Positions 34,649 through 42,888 of a DNA stretch of 64,000 nt are shown piece after piece (the stretch's first letter is position 1; each line of letters starts with the position of its first letter). Position numbers and translations under genes: made by a program. Origin of the DNA: Methylomonas rapida (GTDB lineage Bacteria; Pseudomonadota; Gammaproteobacteria; Methylococcales; Methylomonadaceae); assembly GCF_024360925.2 (NCBI RefSeq), contig NZ_CP113517.1:1736001-1800000 (forward strand). Reading direction: 5' to 3'. Below the pieces are notes generated by a model. That model made no database searches. It saw only the letters and a program-made list of their open reading frames with translations, and had not been told where the DNA came from.

Positions 34649-36471
34649 GGTGCTGGTTGGTCACTTGCCGTCAACGGCAGTTCAAACCAAAAACTGCTGC
34701 CTTGCCCTTCGCCAGCGGATTCCACGCCAATTCGGCCGCCATGATGTTCGACGATTTTGCGGCATAAAGCCAAACCCACGCCGACGCCTTCGAAACGGGA
34801 TTGCGCCTGCAGGCGGGAAAATACCTGAAATAACCGGCCAATTTGGCTGGGATCGATGCCGACGCCTTGATCGGCTATTTCGCAGTGCCAGGCATTGGCT
34901 TGCAGTGTGCCGGTAATGTTGACGACCGGTGCCTTGCCGGTTTCGTGATACTTCAAGGCGTTGCCCACCAAGTTTTGGAACAGGCGCACCATTTCGTCGC
35001 GACTGGCGACCACGCGCGGCCAGTCGCCGTCGATTTTGATTTCTGTCGCATTGGCGTTGATTTCCGGCCCCAGAAAGGCCAGGGCTTCATCCAATGTTTC
35101 GCGAACGTCCAACTCGGCCATGGGCAGGGTTTTGCGGCCGACTCGGGAAAAATCCAGTAACGCCAGGATCATGCCGTCCATGCGGCGAGCGCCATCGGTG
35201 GCGAAATGCAAAAATTGCCGGGTATCGTCGTCCAGTTGTTCCTTCAGGGTTTTTTCGATCAATTGCAGATAACTGTTGACCATGCGCAGCGGCTGGCGCA
35301 TGTCGTGCGATACGGCGTAGGCAAATTGTTCCAGCTCGCCATTCGAGCGTTTCAATTCCGCTTCGACCCGCTTGATTTGGGTGAGGTCGTAATTGACGCC
35401 CACCATGCGCGCGGGGTGGCCGTTTTCGTCGCGTATCAATTGTGCCGCCGATTTCAGATAGTGTATGGAACCATCCGGCCAAATGACGCGAAATTCGGAA
35501 TCGTAGTCATGCTTGCCGCTTAAGGTTTTCAGAACATCGCGCCGCGCCGCACGGCGATCTTGCGGATGCAGCAAGTTCAGCCAGGCTTGCGGCGTGCCGG
35601 CGAATGCCTGAACCTGAATGCCGTAGAGTCGACACATGACTTCGTCCCAGATCAACTCATCGGTGACCGCATCCCACTCCCAAATGCCGATGATGCCGGC
35701 TCGGGTCGCGGCTTGCAAGCGTTCGTTGGCCAGGCGCAGGGCTAGATCGCGCGCCGCCAGCGTGTCCAGCATCGCGTCGAAGGCGCTACCGAGCGCCGCG
35801 GCTTCGTCGATGCCGCTCAGGTGAACGCGACGCTTGCGCTCTCCGGCCTGAATCGCATCGCTGGCCTCGCGGATGATTTCCAGGCGGCGGGTCAAGCGCC
35901 AGCCCATAATGCCCACCCACAACGAACTGATCACGATTGATGCCAAGGCGAACAGAACGCCATCGCGATAAATACTTTGCAAACGCGCATTCATGGTTTG
36001 TCTGGTCAAGCCGACCCTGACCCAGCCGATCCGATACGACGACAGCATGATGGGGCTGACGACATCCACCAAGGCCAGACTGCGCTGCTGAATGTAGACG
36101 TCGGCCGGTTCCGCGGTCTCCGCTGGCAGATCGAGTATGTATTGATTCAGATGCGCAGGGTCGTTATGGGCGACGATGCGTCCGCGCTTATCCAGAATCA
36201 TGGCGTATTGCAGTTCTGGATAACGTTTTTGCGCGCGTATGATTTCCTGCAAGCCTTGAAAGTCTCGGGTCGATAGCCAGCTCGCGGACGAAGAGGCCAC
36301 GCTTTGCGTCAACGCAATCGCATACTCGGTTTGCCGATCCAATAGCATCTGCTTCTGGCGTTCGCTGGCGTCCCAGACGAACATGGCCATGATCAGCGCA
36401 TTGGTGACGGCGACTCCGATGATCAACTGGCGCCGTAACGAGCCAAAAAAAAGCTTCTGCAGCCAATTCAT
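34645..36471 (-). CDS. Membrane PAS sensor histidine kinase
   Basis: Kinase of 608 residues. Domains: membrane segment (about 14-32), periplasmic sensor (about 35-175), second membrane segment (about 177-195), HAMP-like region (about 195-245), PAS/PAC domain (about 255-375; GIWEWDAVTDELIWDEVMC and EFRVIWPDGSIHYLK), a phytochrome-like dimerisation helix with AVSHDMRQPLRMV (about 390), and HATPase (ADQGVGIDP, GVGVGLALCRKIVEHHGG). It is transcribed between the PhnD-like gene (40-base gap) and the heme kinase (ATGA overlap). The PhnD-like protein may be its periplasmic partner. Confidence 0.93.
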   Translation of the reverse strand: MNWLQKLFFGSLRRQLIIGVAVTNALIMAMFVWDASERQKQMLLDRQTEYAIALTQSVASSSASWLSTRDFQGLQEIIRAQKRYPELQYAMILDKRGRIVAHNDPAHLNQYILDLPAETAEPADVYIQQRSLALVDVVSPIMLSSYRIGWVRVGLTRQTMNARLQSIYRDGVLFALASIVISSLWVGIMGWRLTRRLEIIREASDAIQAGERKRRVHLSGIDEAAALGSAFDAMLDTLAARDLALRLANERLQAATRAGIIGIWEWDAVTDELIWDEVMCRLYGIQVQAFAGTPQAWLNLLHPQDRRAARRDVLKTLSGKHDYDSEFRVIWPDGSIHYLKSAAQLIRDENGHPARMVGVNYDLTQIKRVEAELKRSNGELEQFAYAVSHDMRQPLRMVNSYLQLIEKTLKEQLDDDTRQFLHFATDGARRMDGMILALLDFSRVGRKTLPMAELDVRETLDEALAFLGPEINANATEIKIDGDWPRVVASRDEMVRLFQNLVGNALKYHETGKAPVVNITGTLQANAWHCEIADQGVGIDPSQIGRLFQVFSRLQAQSRFEGVGVGLALCRKIVEHHGGRIGVESAGEGQGSSFWFELPLTASDQPAP

Positions 36472-36511
36472 GGATGATTATTCCCGCAAAAAAATGGCAT
36501 GCTGGTCGCCG

Positions 36512-37423
36512 TCATGGTTGCTCGACCGGCCTGACGGTGCTTTCGAACTCGGTGATGTAATCGCGCACCCGTTGATAGCTGGTATCGTCGGCATCGTGAA
36601 AACGGGCGGTTTCCATGCTGGCTAGAATCGCCTGGCCTTCATAGGAATCGAACAACGCCAGGAGCCTGGCTTTGATGGCATCGCGCGTGCTGGCCGGCAC
36701 ATTGTCGCGTACCATCACCGAATTATTCATCAGCGGGGGTGTTTGCCAGGCGACCGTCAATTCGGCCGCTTGTTGGGGATGGTTTTTTTGAAACAGGCGC
36801 CAAGGAGGAGGCCAGGTCGCTCCGGCCGAGGCCTCGCCCAAATAGACGTTCATGATCGAGGATTCCTGCGAGCCGACATAGCGGTTTTCGATGTCGTGAA
36901 TGACATCGAGGCCCTGGTTGTGCAGGAAATACTGCGGCATGATGCAAGCGGCCAGCGCGGTGGGCGATGGATAGCTGACGACCTTGCCTTTCAAATCCAG
37001 CGGCGATTGGATGCCGCTGTCCTTGCGTATGATGAATATGCCTTTGAAGTCTTCGGCATCGCCGGCCATTGCGATGACGTGATAGCCCACCTTCATGGCT
37101 TCCAGGGTTTGCCACGGATTCGGCAATAACAACTCGGGTTGGCGGTCGCGGAATTTGGCTTCGTAATTTTGGTAATCGCGCGAGGCTTCCAGTTCAAACT
37201 GGACTTCGCTGATATGAAGGTTCAGGTAATCGACCAGCGGTTGGTAAGCCTCGGCCAGTTTGGCCGGATTATGCAAGGGATGGACCGCAAAACGGTAGAG
37301 GGGTTTCTCGGTATCGAGCGGTGCGTTAGCGTATTTGGGCCCTTGTGGCGCATCGTTTTCGGAGCCGCAGCCAACTATCACGGCAAACAGCGCGAAAACG
37401 AGAGGGCGGTACAGGGGGGGCAT
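36512..37423 (-). CDS. PhnD-like periplasmic binding lipoprotein
   Basis: Phosphate/phosphonate-type solute-binding protein of 303 residues. Seen: lipobox VIVGC, YRFAVHPLHNPAKLAEAYQP, PELLLPNPWQTLEAMKVGY, LKGKVVSYPSPTALAA, and NRYVGSQESSIMNVYLGEAS. No phn transport or lyase gene is near, and the next gene downstream is a kinase, so it probably serves as a signal-presenting subunit, as known for several PhnD-like/kinase pairs. It follows the HD-GYP gene by two bases. Confidence 0.88.
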   Translation of the reverse strand: MPPLYRPLVFALFAVIVGCGSENDAPQGPKYANAPLDTEKPLYRFAVHPLHNPAKLAEAYQPLVDYLNLHISEVQFELEASRDYQNYEAKFRDRQPELLLPNPWQTLEAMKVGYHVIAMAGDAEDFKGIFIIRKDSGIQSPLDLKGKVVSYPSPTALAACIMPQYFLHNQGLDVIHDIENRYVGSQESSIMNVYLGEASAGATWPPPWRLFQKNHPQQAAELTVAWQTPPLMNNSVMVRDNVPASTRDAIKARLLALFDSYEGQAILASMETARFHDADDTSYQRVRDYITEFESTVRPVEQP

Positions 37424-37425
37424 TG

Positions 37426-38499
37426 CTAGGTTCTCTTGATCAACTCGGGAAGCATGTAGCCCTTTTCCTCGAACAGACGTAAACAGGCGGCCGCGACATC
37501 GGCGTCATAAATACGACCGGCTCCCGCGCGAATCTCCTTCAATGCGTGTTCCAAACCCAGTGCCGGCCGATAAGGACGATGAGAGGCGATGGCTTCGACG
37601 ATGTCCGACACGCTGATGATTTGCGATTCCAGCAGTATCTCGCCGCGCTTCAAGCCGCGCGGATAGCCGCTGCCATCGAGGCGTTCGTGGTGTTGCAGAA
37701 TCATGTCCGCCACCGGCCAAGGGAATTGCACATGCTTGACGATGTCGTAACCGACTTCCGGGTGGGTTTTGATGAAGGAAAATTCGATATCGGACAAGGC
37801 GCCAGGGCGTGTCAGAATTTCGACCGGGACATAGATCTTGCCGATGTCATGCACCATTCCGCCCAAGCGGATGCCTTCGATTCGATCCGCGCTCATCCCA
37901 AGTTCGTGGGCGATCTCGGCGGCTATCAAGGAAACCCGCCACTGGTGGCCGGCTGTGTACGGGTCGCGTTTCTCGATGGTCATCGAAATCGCCAGGATCA
38001 TTTCTTCCAGGATCTTGGAATACTTTTTTTGACTTTCGCTCAAGGATTCCAGCGTCATGCGCAAGTCTTGCGTGCGGGTCTCGATGACGTTTTGCAGGTT
38101 GCATTGCAAGCGATAAAGCTTGATGTGAGCCTGAACCCTCGCCAGGACTTCTTCCATCTGAAAGGGTTTGGCCACGTAATCGACGCCGCCGACACGGAAG
38201 GCGTTCAGCTTGTCTTCCATGTCTTGTAGCGCACTGATGAAAATGACCGGGATTTCCCGGGTTTGTTCATCGGCCTTCAGGTGGCGGCAAACCTCGTAGC
38301 CATCCATTTCGGGCATGCGGATGTCCAATAAAATCAGATCGGGCGGGCTGGATTTGATCGACTGCAGCGCGAATTTTCCGTCCAGGGCGGGGCGTACCTT
38401 GTAGCCTGCTTGCTGCAGGATGCCGCTCAAGACTCGCAGATTGTTGGGCTGATCGTCCACGATAACAATGTTGCCCTGGTTGTCGCCTGAATTATTCAT
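37426..38499 (-). CDS. Receiver-HD-GYP c-di-GMP phosphodiesterase
   Basis: Two-component output protein, first gene of the sensor operon. Start at 38499 (MNNSGDNQG) is preferred to a longer form. Seen in 357 residues: receiver with IVIVDDQPNN, phospho-Asp in LILLDIRMPEMDGYEV and PVIFISA, a coiled-coil linker, then a full HD-GYP domain with HDIGKIYVP (about 217) and HHERLDGSGYP (about 276). All catalytic residues are present, so it should degrade c-di-GMP in response to phosphorylation, opposing the cyclase encoded at 9964. Confidence 0.94.
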   Translation of the reverse strand: MNNSGDNQGNIVIVDDQPNNLRVLSGILQQAGYKVRPALDGKFALQSIKSSPPDLILLDIRMPEMDGYEVCRHLKADEQTREIPVIFISALQDMEDKLNAFRVGGVDYVAKPFQMEEVLARVQAHIKLYRLQCNLQNVIETRTQDLRMTLESLSESQKKYSKILEEMILAISMTIEKRDPYTAGHQWRVSLIAAEIAHELGMSADRIEGIRLGGMVHDIGKIYVPVEILTRPGALSDIEFSFIKTHPEVGYDIVKHVQFPWPVADMILQHHERLDGSGYPRGLKRGEILLESQIISVSDIVEAIASHRPYRPALGLEHALKEIRAGAGRIYDADVAAACLRLFEEKGYMLPELIKRT

Positions 38500-38936
38500 G
38501 CCTTGAATCCTGCAGTGATCTTTTGTTTGAATTTCCATAATGGCGCAAGCTGCCGTCGTAAAAGCGCCCTCTCCTCGTGGGAGGGGGGTAAGGAATGAAC
38601 ATGAAATAATCTATGCAAGTATCCGGTGCAGGTGCGGATTTATCCGCACCTGCCATTGCCGAGCTTGTTTCCCGCACATTCCTAAATGATTTAAATACCT
38701 GAGGTAAAATTAATTAGCCACTAACTAGTGGTATTTTGCAAGTTCCTCGCCTGATTTAATCCCTTCATCCCAACCTTCTTCCGGCGGGAGAAGACGCTGT
38801 TTTGACTTTTACGACGGCCTTCTAAGTGCGACAGTTTAACTTGATAGTCCAGGTAATTCACGGTGAATTTCAACGGTTATTCACAAAAATGGCCCTTGTT
38901 GCGCGGGGCAAAGCGGGGGCGCTTGCGGGGTAGCGA
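38500..38936. other. 437-bp region upstream of the sensor operon
   Basis: No gene. It must hold the operon promoter but no clear -35/-10 pair was recognised. It includes the family A repeat at 38589-38684 and an AT-rich stretch (about 38685-38740). Confidence 0.55.
38589..38684. repeat. Dispersed repeat family A, copy 2
   Basis: 96 bp starting TAAGGAATGAACATGAAATA and ending CACATTCCTAA, with the same central palindrome around GTGCGGATTTATCCGCAC as copy 1. It lies 90 bp upstream of the sensor operon start. Confidence 0.75.
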
Positions 38937-39686
38937 TCACGGCACAAAATCAGTCAAGTTCAGACTGACAAAGCCCTGTTGTTTGGCGCGTGATTTATCG
39001 CTGTCGGTGTTATAGCCCCATGTCGCAAACAGCAATTTCACGGCAGCCAGCTCCGGATGTTTTTGCACGTTGAGCAAGGTCGGCAGGCGATCCTCGATAA
39101 ACTGCAATTCTTGACCCGGATGGGTTTTTAATAAGCCTTGCAAGACTTCGACCTTGCTCAAATTGCGGTCGAGGCCAAAAATCCTTTCGTCGGCCAGTTC
39201 GATGGCGTTGGCTTGCAGGATGTGTTTGACGAAGCGTTCTTGTTTGGTGGTGACGACATACCAGGTTTCCGTCCGCCCAAGCTGTTGCAATTTTTCCGCA
39301 ATCCCCGGAAATAACGGATTCATCGCAATCCAGGATGCCAGGTCGTTTGCTATCCAGTGATCGCGGGTTTCGCCAAACCGTTTTTTCAATTGCTCGACGC
39401 TGACTTGCGCTTGCCGTAGCAATTGCTGGGTTTTTTCCTGGTAGTCGCGGAAAATGGCGTCGCAGCTGTCGCCCAGATATAACAAGCGCATCGCCAGGAT
39501 CGCCTCATAACCGGTTTCGATGATGGGGCGAATCTGGCGGAATTTTTCGATCATGTCGGGCGGCGTCTCGGTGGGCATGTCGCCCCAGAGTTGGCCGGCG
39601 GCTTTCCAGCCGGTGATGGCGGTTTCCACGGCGCTGTCACAGATGACGCCGTCAAAATCATAGGCGTGAATTATCGGATTGCTCAT
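38937..39686 (-). CDS. HAD-family hydrolase
   Basis: Phosphatase-like protein of 249 residues. Seen: HAYDFDGVICDSAVET (motif I with both Asp), VVTTKQERFVKHIL (motif II Thr), Lys in LSKVEVLQGLL, and the acidic motif LQFIEDRLPTL. The cap domain lies between residues about 20 and 110. Substrate unknown. Similar proteins occur in cyanobacteria and methanotrophs, but no pathway is indicated by the neighbours. Confidence 0.88.
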   Translation of the reverse strand: MSNPIIHAYDFDGVICDSAVETAITGWKAAGQLWGDMPTETPPDMIEKFRQIRPIIETGYEAILAMRLLYLGDSCDAIFRDYQEKTQQLLRQAQVSVEQLKKRFGETRDHWIANDLASWIAMNPLFPGIAEKLQQLGRTETWYVVTTKQERFVKHILQANAIELADERIFGLDRNLSKVEVLQGLLKTHPGQELQFIEDRLPTLLNVQKHPELAAVKLLFATWGYNTDSDKSRAKQQGFVSLNLTDFVP

Positions 39687-39727
39687 CAGGGTATCAGGAT
39701 AGAGTAAATGGTCGGATTAACCGAGCT

Positions 39728-39831
39728 TAGGAATGAACATGAAATAATCTATGCAAGTATTCGGTGTAGGCGCGGATTTATCCGCGCAGTGCGAATGAAT
39801 TCGCGCCTACCTCATTTCTCACACATTATTG
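39728..39831. repeat. Dispersed repeat family A, copy 3
   Basis: About 104 bp starting TAGGAATGAACATGAAATAA, with central GCGCGGATTTATCCGCGC. The right end (ACACATTATTG) is decayed compared with copies 1 and 2. Confidence 0.7.
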
Positions 39832-39874
39832 TAGCCGATGGCGCCTAGCTCGAGCCCACAAATAGGTGCCGGGA

Positions 39875-40090
39875 TTATTTGCGCAAGCACAAATTGACTA
39901 TCAGTGTCAGTAACAGGCTGATGACAAGCATGGACGTAATCGGTATGAAGACACGGCCATGGGTGCTTTGGATGTCGATATCGCCTGGCAGTTTGCCAAA
40001 CCAGTTGATCAACCATGGCGCATACTTCATTATCAGGCCCAAGGTCAGGATCAAGAGGCCGGCGCTGATCAGCAGTTTGTCGGTGGCCAT
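39875..40090 (-). CDS. DUF2905 family small membrane protein
   Basis: 71 residues with two membrane helices (LLISAGLLILTLGLIMKYAP and FIPITSMLVISLLLTLIVN) joined by the family motif WFGKLPGDIDIQ. Start at 40090 is chosen because AGGA lies seven bases upstream; longer forms lack a site. Function unknown. Confidence 0.88.
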   Translation of the reverse strand: MATDKLLISAGLLILTLGLIMKYAPWLINWFGKLPGDIDIQSTHGRVFIPITSMLVISLLLTLIVNLCLRK

Positions 40091-40364
40091 TGGCATTCCT
40101 GCAAAGTAACAATCAGGGCGCATTTTAATTTCAATCATCCTTGCCGGAAAGCCTTGTCGGCTAGGGGCGGCCGTAACTTTCGATAGTGGATGGTTCTGGG
40201 TGCGCAACCGTGTTTAGCCTCGGTGCCGTCAAGCCGCCAGGTAAGGGTTATCGACGACGGTCTTCGCTCGCTATGTCACAAGGTTGCCAGGGATAGAATG
40301 CGGCGTTATTTTTTGTCCGATTTCTTGGAATAGCCTGTCGCAAATATTTTATGGGGGTGTCCGA

Positions 40365-40901
40365 ATGACAAATGATTTAGTCCATGTGGTGCAAGCGGAT
40401 TTGACTACTCTGAACGTCGACGCCATCGTGAATGCCGCGAATCCCTCGCTATTGGGCGGTGGTGGCGTCGATGGCGCCATTCATCGTCGAGCTGGTCCCG
40501 AATTGCTCGCGGAGTGCCGAACATTGGGCGGCTGTATTACGGGGGAGGCCAAAATCACCGCGGGTTACCGGCTGCAGGCAAAATACGTGATTCACACCGT
40601 CGGTCCAGTCTGGCGCGACGGTCAGCATGACGAAACGGATTTGTTGGCAAGCTGCTATCGAAATTGCCTGAATTTGGCGAGGGAACGCCACATACAATCA
40701 ATTGCCTTTCCGTGCATCAGCACCGGTATTTACGGGTTTCCAAAATCGCTGGCGGCTCGGATTGCCCTATCAAGCGTCAAGGCTTTTTTACGCGGGCATG
40801 ATGAAGGCATGCAGGTGTATTTTTGCTGTTTCTCTGAAACCGACGCGGATATTTATCGGCATTTGCTACAACACTCAAGTGAAGACATGCGCTACCCGTG
40901 A
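40365..40901 (+). CDS. Macrodomain O-acetyl-ADP-ribose deacetylase (YmdB-like)
   Basis: Binds ADP-ribose derivatives and removes acetyl or ADP-ribosyl groups. Start at ATG 40365 (MTNDLVHVVQADLT) behind a G-rich site. Seen in 178 residues: VDAIVNAANPSLLGGGGVDG followed by AIHRRAGP (ligand-binding loop), CITGEAKITAGYRL, YVIHTVGPVW and FPCISTGIYGFP (second phosphate loop). Length fits a stand-alone macrodomain. No ADP-ribosyltransferase toxin was recognised nearby. Confidence 0.93.
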   Translation: MTNDLVHVVQADLTTLNVDAIVNAANPSLLGGGGVDGAIHRRAGPELLAECRTLGGCITGEAKITAGYRLQAKYVIHTVGPVWRDGQHDETDLLASCYRNCLNLARERHIQSIAFPCISTGIYGFPKSLAARIALSSVKAFLRGHDEGMQVYFCCFSETDADIYRHLLQHSSEDMRYP

Positions 40902-40917
40902 GACTTTCGGGATGGTC

Positions 40918-41478
40918 TCAATCCGCCCACAGCGCGCCCAAATGGAAACTGGTTGCGTCAAACGGCGCGATCGAAACGGTATCGTCGTTTTCGAACGCGT
41001 CTAGCAATAACCAGCCGTTAGGCGTGTTTGCAAAAACTTCCAGTGTGCGCACTAGGGGATCGATCAGCCAAATATGGCTCACGCCATGTCTTGCATAGAG
41101 CGGCATTTTTTCGACCCGGTCGATTCGTGCCGTGCCGGGTGATAACACTTCGCAAACCCAATCGGGCGAAATATCGAAATAAGCGCCTTCCGGTAATTTG
41201 GGCAGGCGCTCCCGCCGCCAGCCGGCCAAATCCGGCACCACGATATCAAAACCTAAATGGCATTCCGGTTCGTCCAATATCCACCAGCCACCGGGGCCAC
41301 CACGCCCCTTGTCATAAGGTCCAACGATTTCATCGCCAAGCGATGACGAAGCCCTTGCATGGCGCGGCGAGGGGCGAGGATGCGTATAAAGCGTGCCGTT
41401 TATGATTTCCGCCACCAAATGAGCCGGTACAGCGCAGAGGTCGGCATAGGTTGCTGGTTTGAATTCTGGTAAGCCCAT
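40918..41478 (-). CDS. Uma2-family PD-(D/E)XK endonuclease-like protein
   Basis: 186 residues of the Uma2 (DUF820) family, abundant in cyanobacteria and often multicopy; the biochemical role is unclear. Seen: YADLCAVPAHLVAEIINGTL, FDIVVPDLAGWRRERLP with the active-site Asp, and DWVCEVLSPGTARIDRVEK carrying the ExL version of the nuclease core, then YARHGVSHIWLIDPLVRTLE. It borders the Rpn array, another PD-(D/E)XK family. Confidence 0.9.
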   Translation of the reverse strand: MGLPEFKPATYADLCAVPAHLVAEIINGTLYTHPRPSPRHARASSSLGDEIVGPYDKGRGGPGGWWILDEPECHLGFDIVVPDLAGWRRERLPKLPEGAYFDISPDWVCEVLSPGTARIDRVEKMPLYARHGVSHIWLIDPLVRTLEVFANTPNGWLLLDAFENDDTVSIAPFDATSFHLGALWAD

Positions 41479-41660
41479 GTGTTTGCGTCAATGAATTTGG
41501 TTGAACAGGTTTATCCGATAGGATGCATCGATGTTAGCGTAATGCGTCGAATGATCAAAATCCATCGTGCGGCGCAATAGGGCTATCGCCTATTGACGCC
41601 CTACGGATTGCACCTCTAACTAAATCCGGTTGCATGCATTGCATATCCGTGGCTATTTTA

Positions 41661-41750
41661 CCTGGTTCCCACGGTTCTCCGTGGGAACCCTGCGGCGTGC
41701 TTGTTTGGCAGGTGGCGTATGCATTCCCACGCGGGAGCGTGGGAATGAGG
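41661..41750. repeat. Double-hairpin repeat family E, copy 1 (complete)
   Basis: Hairpin 1 (41664-41689; GGTTCCCACGG with its complement CCGTGGGAACC), a spacer CTGCGGCGTGCTTGTTTGGC.., and hairpin 2 (41722-41747; CATTCCCACGCGGGAGCGTG..). It lies directly beyond the 3' end of the first Rpn gene. Confidence 0.85.
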
Positions 41751-41754
41751 GGAA

Positions 41755-42780
41755 TCAATGCATGGAATTATCGGATTCGAATACCGCTTCTAGCGTAGGC
41801 GCATCGATGATATTGTCCAGCCATTGCTCTAATTCGGCTTGACCGGCTTGTTCGATGCGTTGCTCCGCCCAGGCGGGCAAGGTTTTGAACCGGCGGATAA
41901 TCTGACGCCGCAGCGTGTTTTGTTCGGCTTTTTCCATCCCTTTTTCCATTCCCTTTTCCATGCCCTTTTCCATTCCCTTTTCCATCCCTCTTTCCATGCC
42001 AATTCGTTCCACACTTGATATATATCGCATTTTGCCATCCTCCTCGAGTTCATGAATGTTTTGCCATAATTGCCGTTCTAGCTCTTTCGGCAACCGCATC
42101 ATCCAGTCGATCACCTGAAACAGGTCAATGATACGCTGCTTGTCCCAACCTCGCTCATACAGCAAACGGATCAGGCGCCACTTGGCCTGAAAACGAACAT
42201 CGTCATCGCCGCGGGTTTGCTGGGTCAGAATATGCGCCGCCGTCACCATGGCAAACGGATTGGGTTGAGTCAGCAAGTTTTCCAGCTGATCATGGTAATC
42301 GGTAATCTTGGCGACAGGAAACCGAATCGAAGTCTCGCTGCCCAGCAGGCTATAGCCGAAACGATCAGGCTTCCAGTCGGGATGTTCGTCAGCCAGCACC
42401 GCCAAACTGGCCACGGGACGATCATAACGATCGAAAATCCGGTAGTTGTAGGTAAACATGCGCTTGGCAAAGCCTGCCTGTCTGGCGCCTTGCACTTCGA
42501 TATGGACATAGACCCATTGCTCGGCCCCATCCAGCAATGTCACCTGAACCAATTTGTCGACGAAGCGCTTGCCCAATGTCGCATCCCGCACCACCGCGCG
42601 CAGTTCCTGATCCAAAAACGTATAGGCTTGGCGCCAGTCGATCAGGTTCGCGGCAGCCGGAAAATAAAACGCCATGAATTCCGGAAAGTAGCGCTCGACG
42701 GCTTCTTTCCAAGGGCTATCGTATTCGTCCGGGGCGGAATCGTTCATAACAGTAACAGCGTTCATGTCTGGAGCGGTCAT
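41755..42780 (-). CDS. Rpn-family recombination-promoting nuclease/putative transposase, copy 1
   Basis: 341-residue protein of the Rpn/YhgA-like group (PD-(D/E)XK transposase_31 relatives with a DUF4351-like C-terminus); E. coli Rpn proteins promote RecA-independent recombination. Seen: DSPWKEAVERYFPEFMAFYF, Asp75 in KRFVDKLVQV, the catalytic-type ExQ in VHIEVQG (95-97), YNYRIFDRYDRPVASLAVLA, then a low-complexity run of MEKG repeats (one MERG plus five MEKG) and a helical C-terminus (LEQWLDNIIDAPTLEAVFES). Nearly identical to the copies at 45835 and 46886. The number of MEKG repeats differs between copies. Confidence 0.88.
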   Translation of the reverse strand: MTAPDMNAVTVMNDSAPDEYDSPWKEAVERYFPEFMAFYFPAAANLIDWRQAYTFLDQELRAVVRDATLGKRFVDKLVQVTLLDGAEQWVYVHIEVQGARQAGFAKRMFTYNYRIFDRYDRPVASLAVLADEHPDWKPDRFGYSLLGSETSIRFPVAKITDYHDQLENLLTQPNPFAMVTAAHILTQQTRGDDDVRFQAKWRLIRLLYERGWDKQRIIDLFQVIDWMMRLPKELERQLWQNIHELEEDGKMRYISSVERIGMERGMEKGMEKGMEKGMEKGMEKAEQNTLRRQIIRRFKTLPAWAEQRIEQAGQAELEQWLDNIIDAPTLEAVFESDNSMH

Positions 42781-42878
42781 TCTACGCTATTCGGGCAAAA
42801 GACAATGAGGACGGCGTCCATGTTGGTCGCGTCGGATGAGTGTTGTAACCCGACGCGAATTGGTCTACCTGGTTCCCA

Positions 42879-42888
42879 CGGTCTTCCG
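42879..42888. repeat. Target-site duplication, left of IS copy 1
   Basis: CGGTCTTCCG, repeated at 44348-44357. It is the loop of hairpin 1 of a family E repeat (CCCACGGTCTTCCGTGGG when rejoined). Confidence 0.9.

Noticed and set aside
29656..37423. ABC transport operon for phosphonate or urea
   Set aside because: Two binding proteins are present but no permease or ATPase; all neighbours are kinases or receivers.
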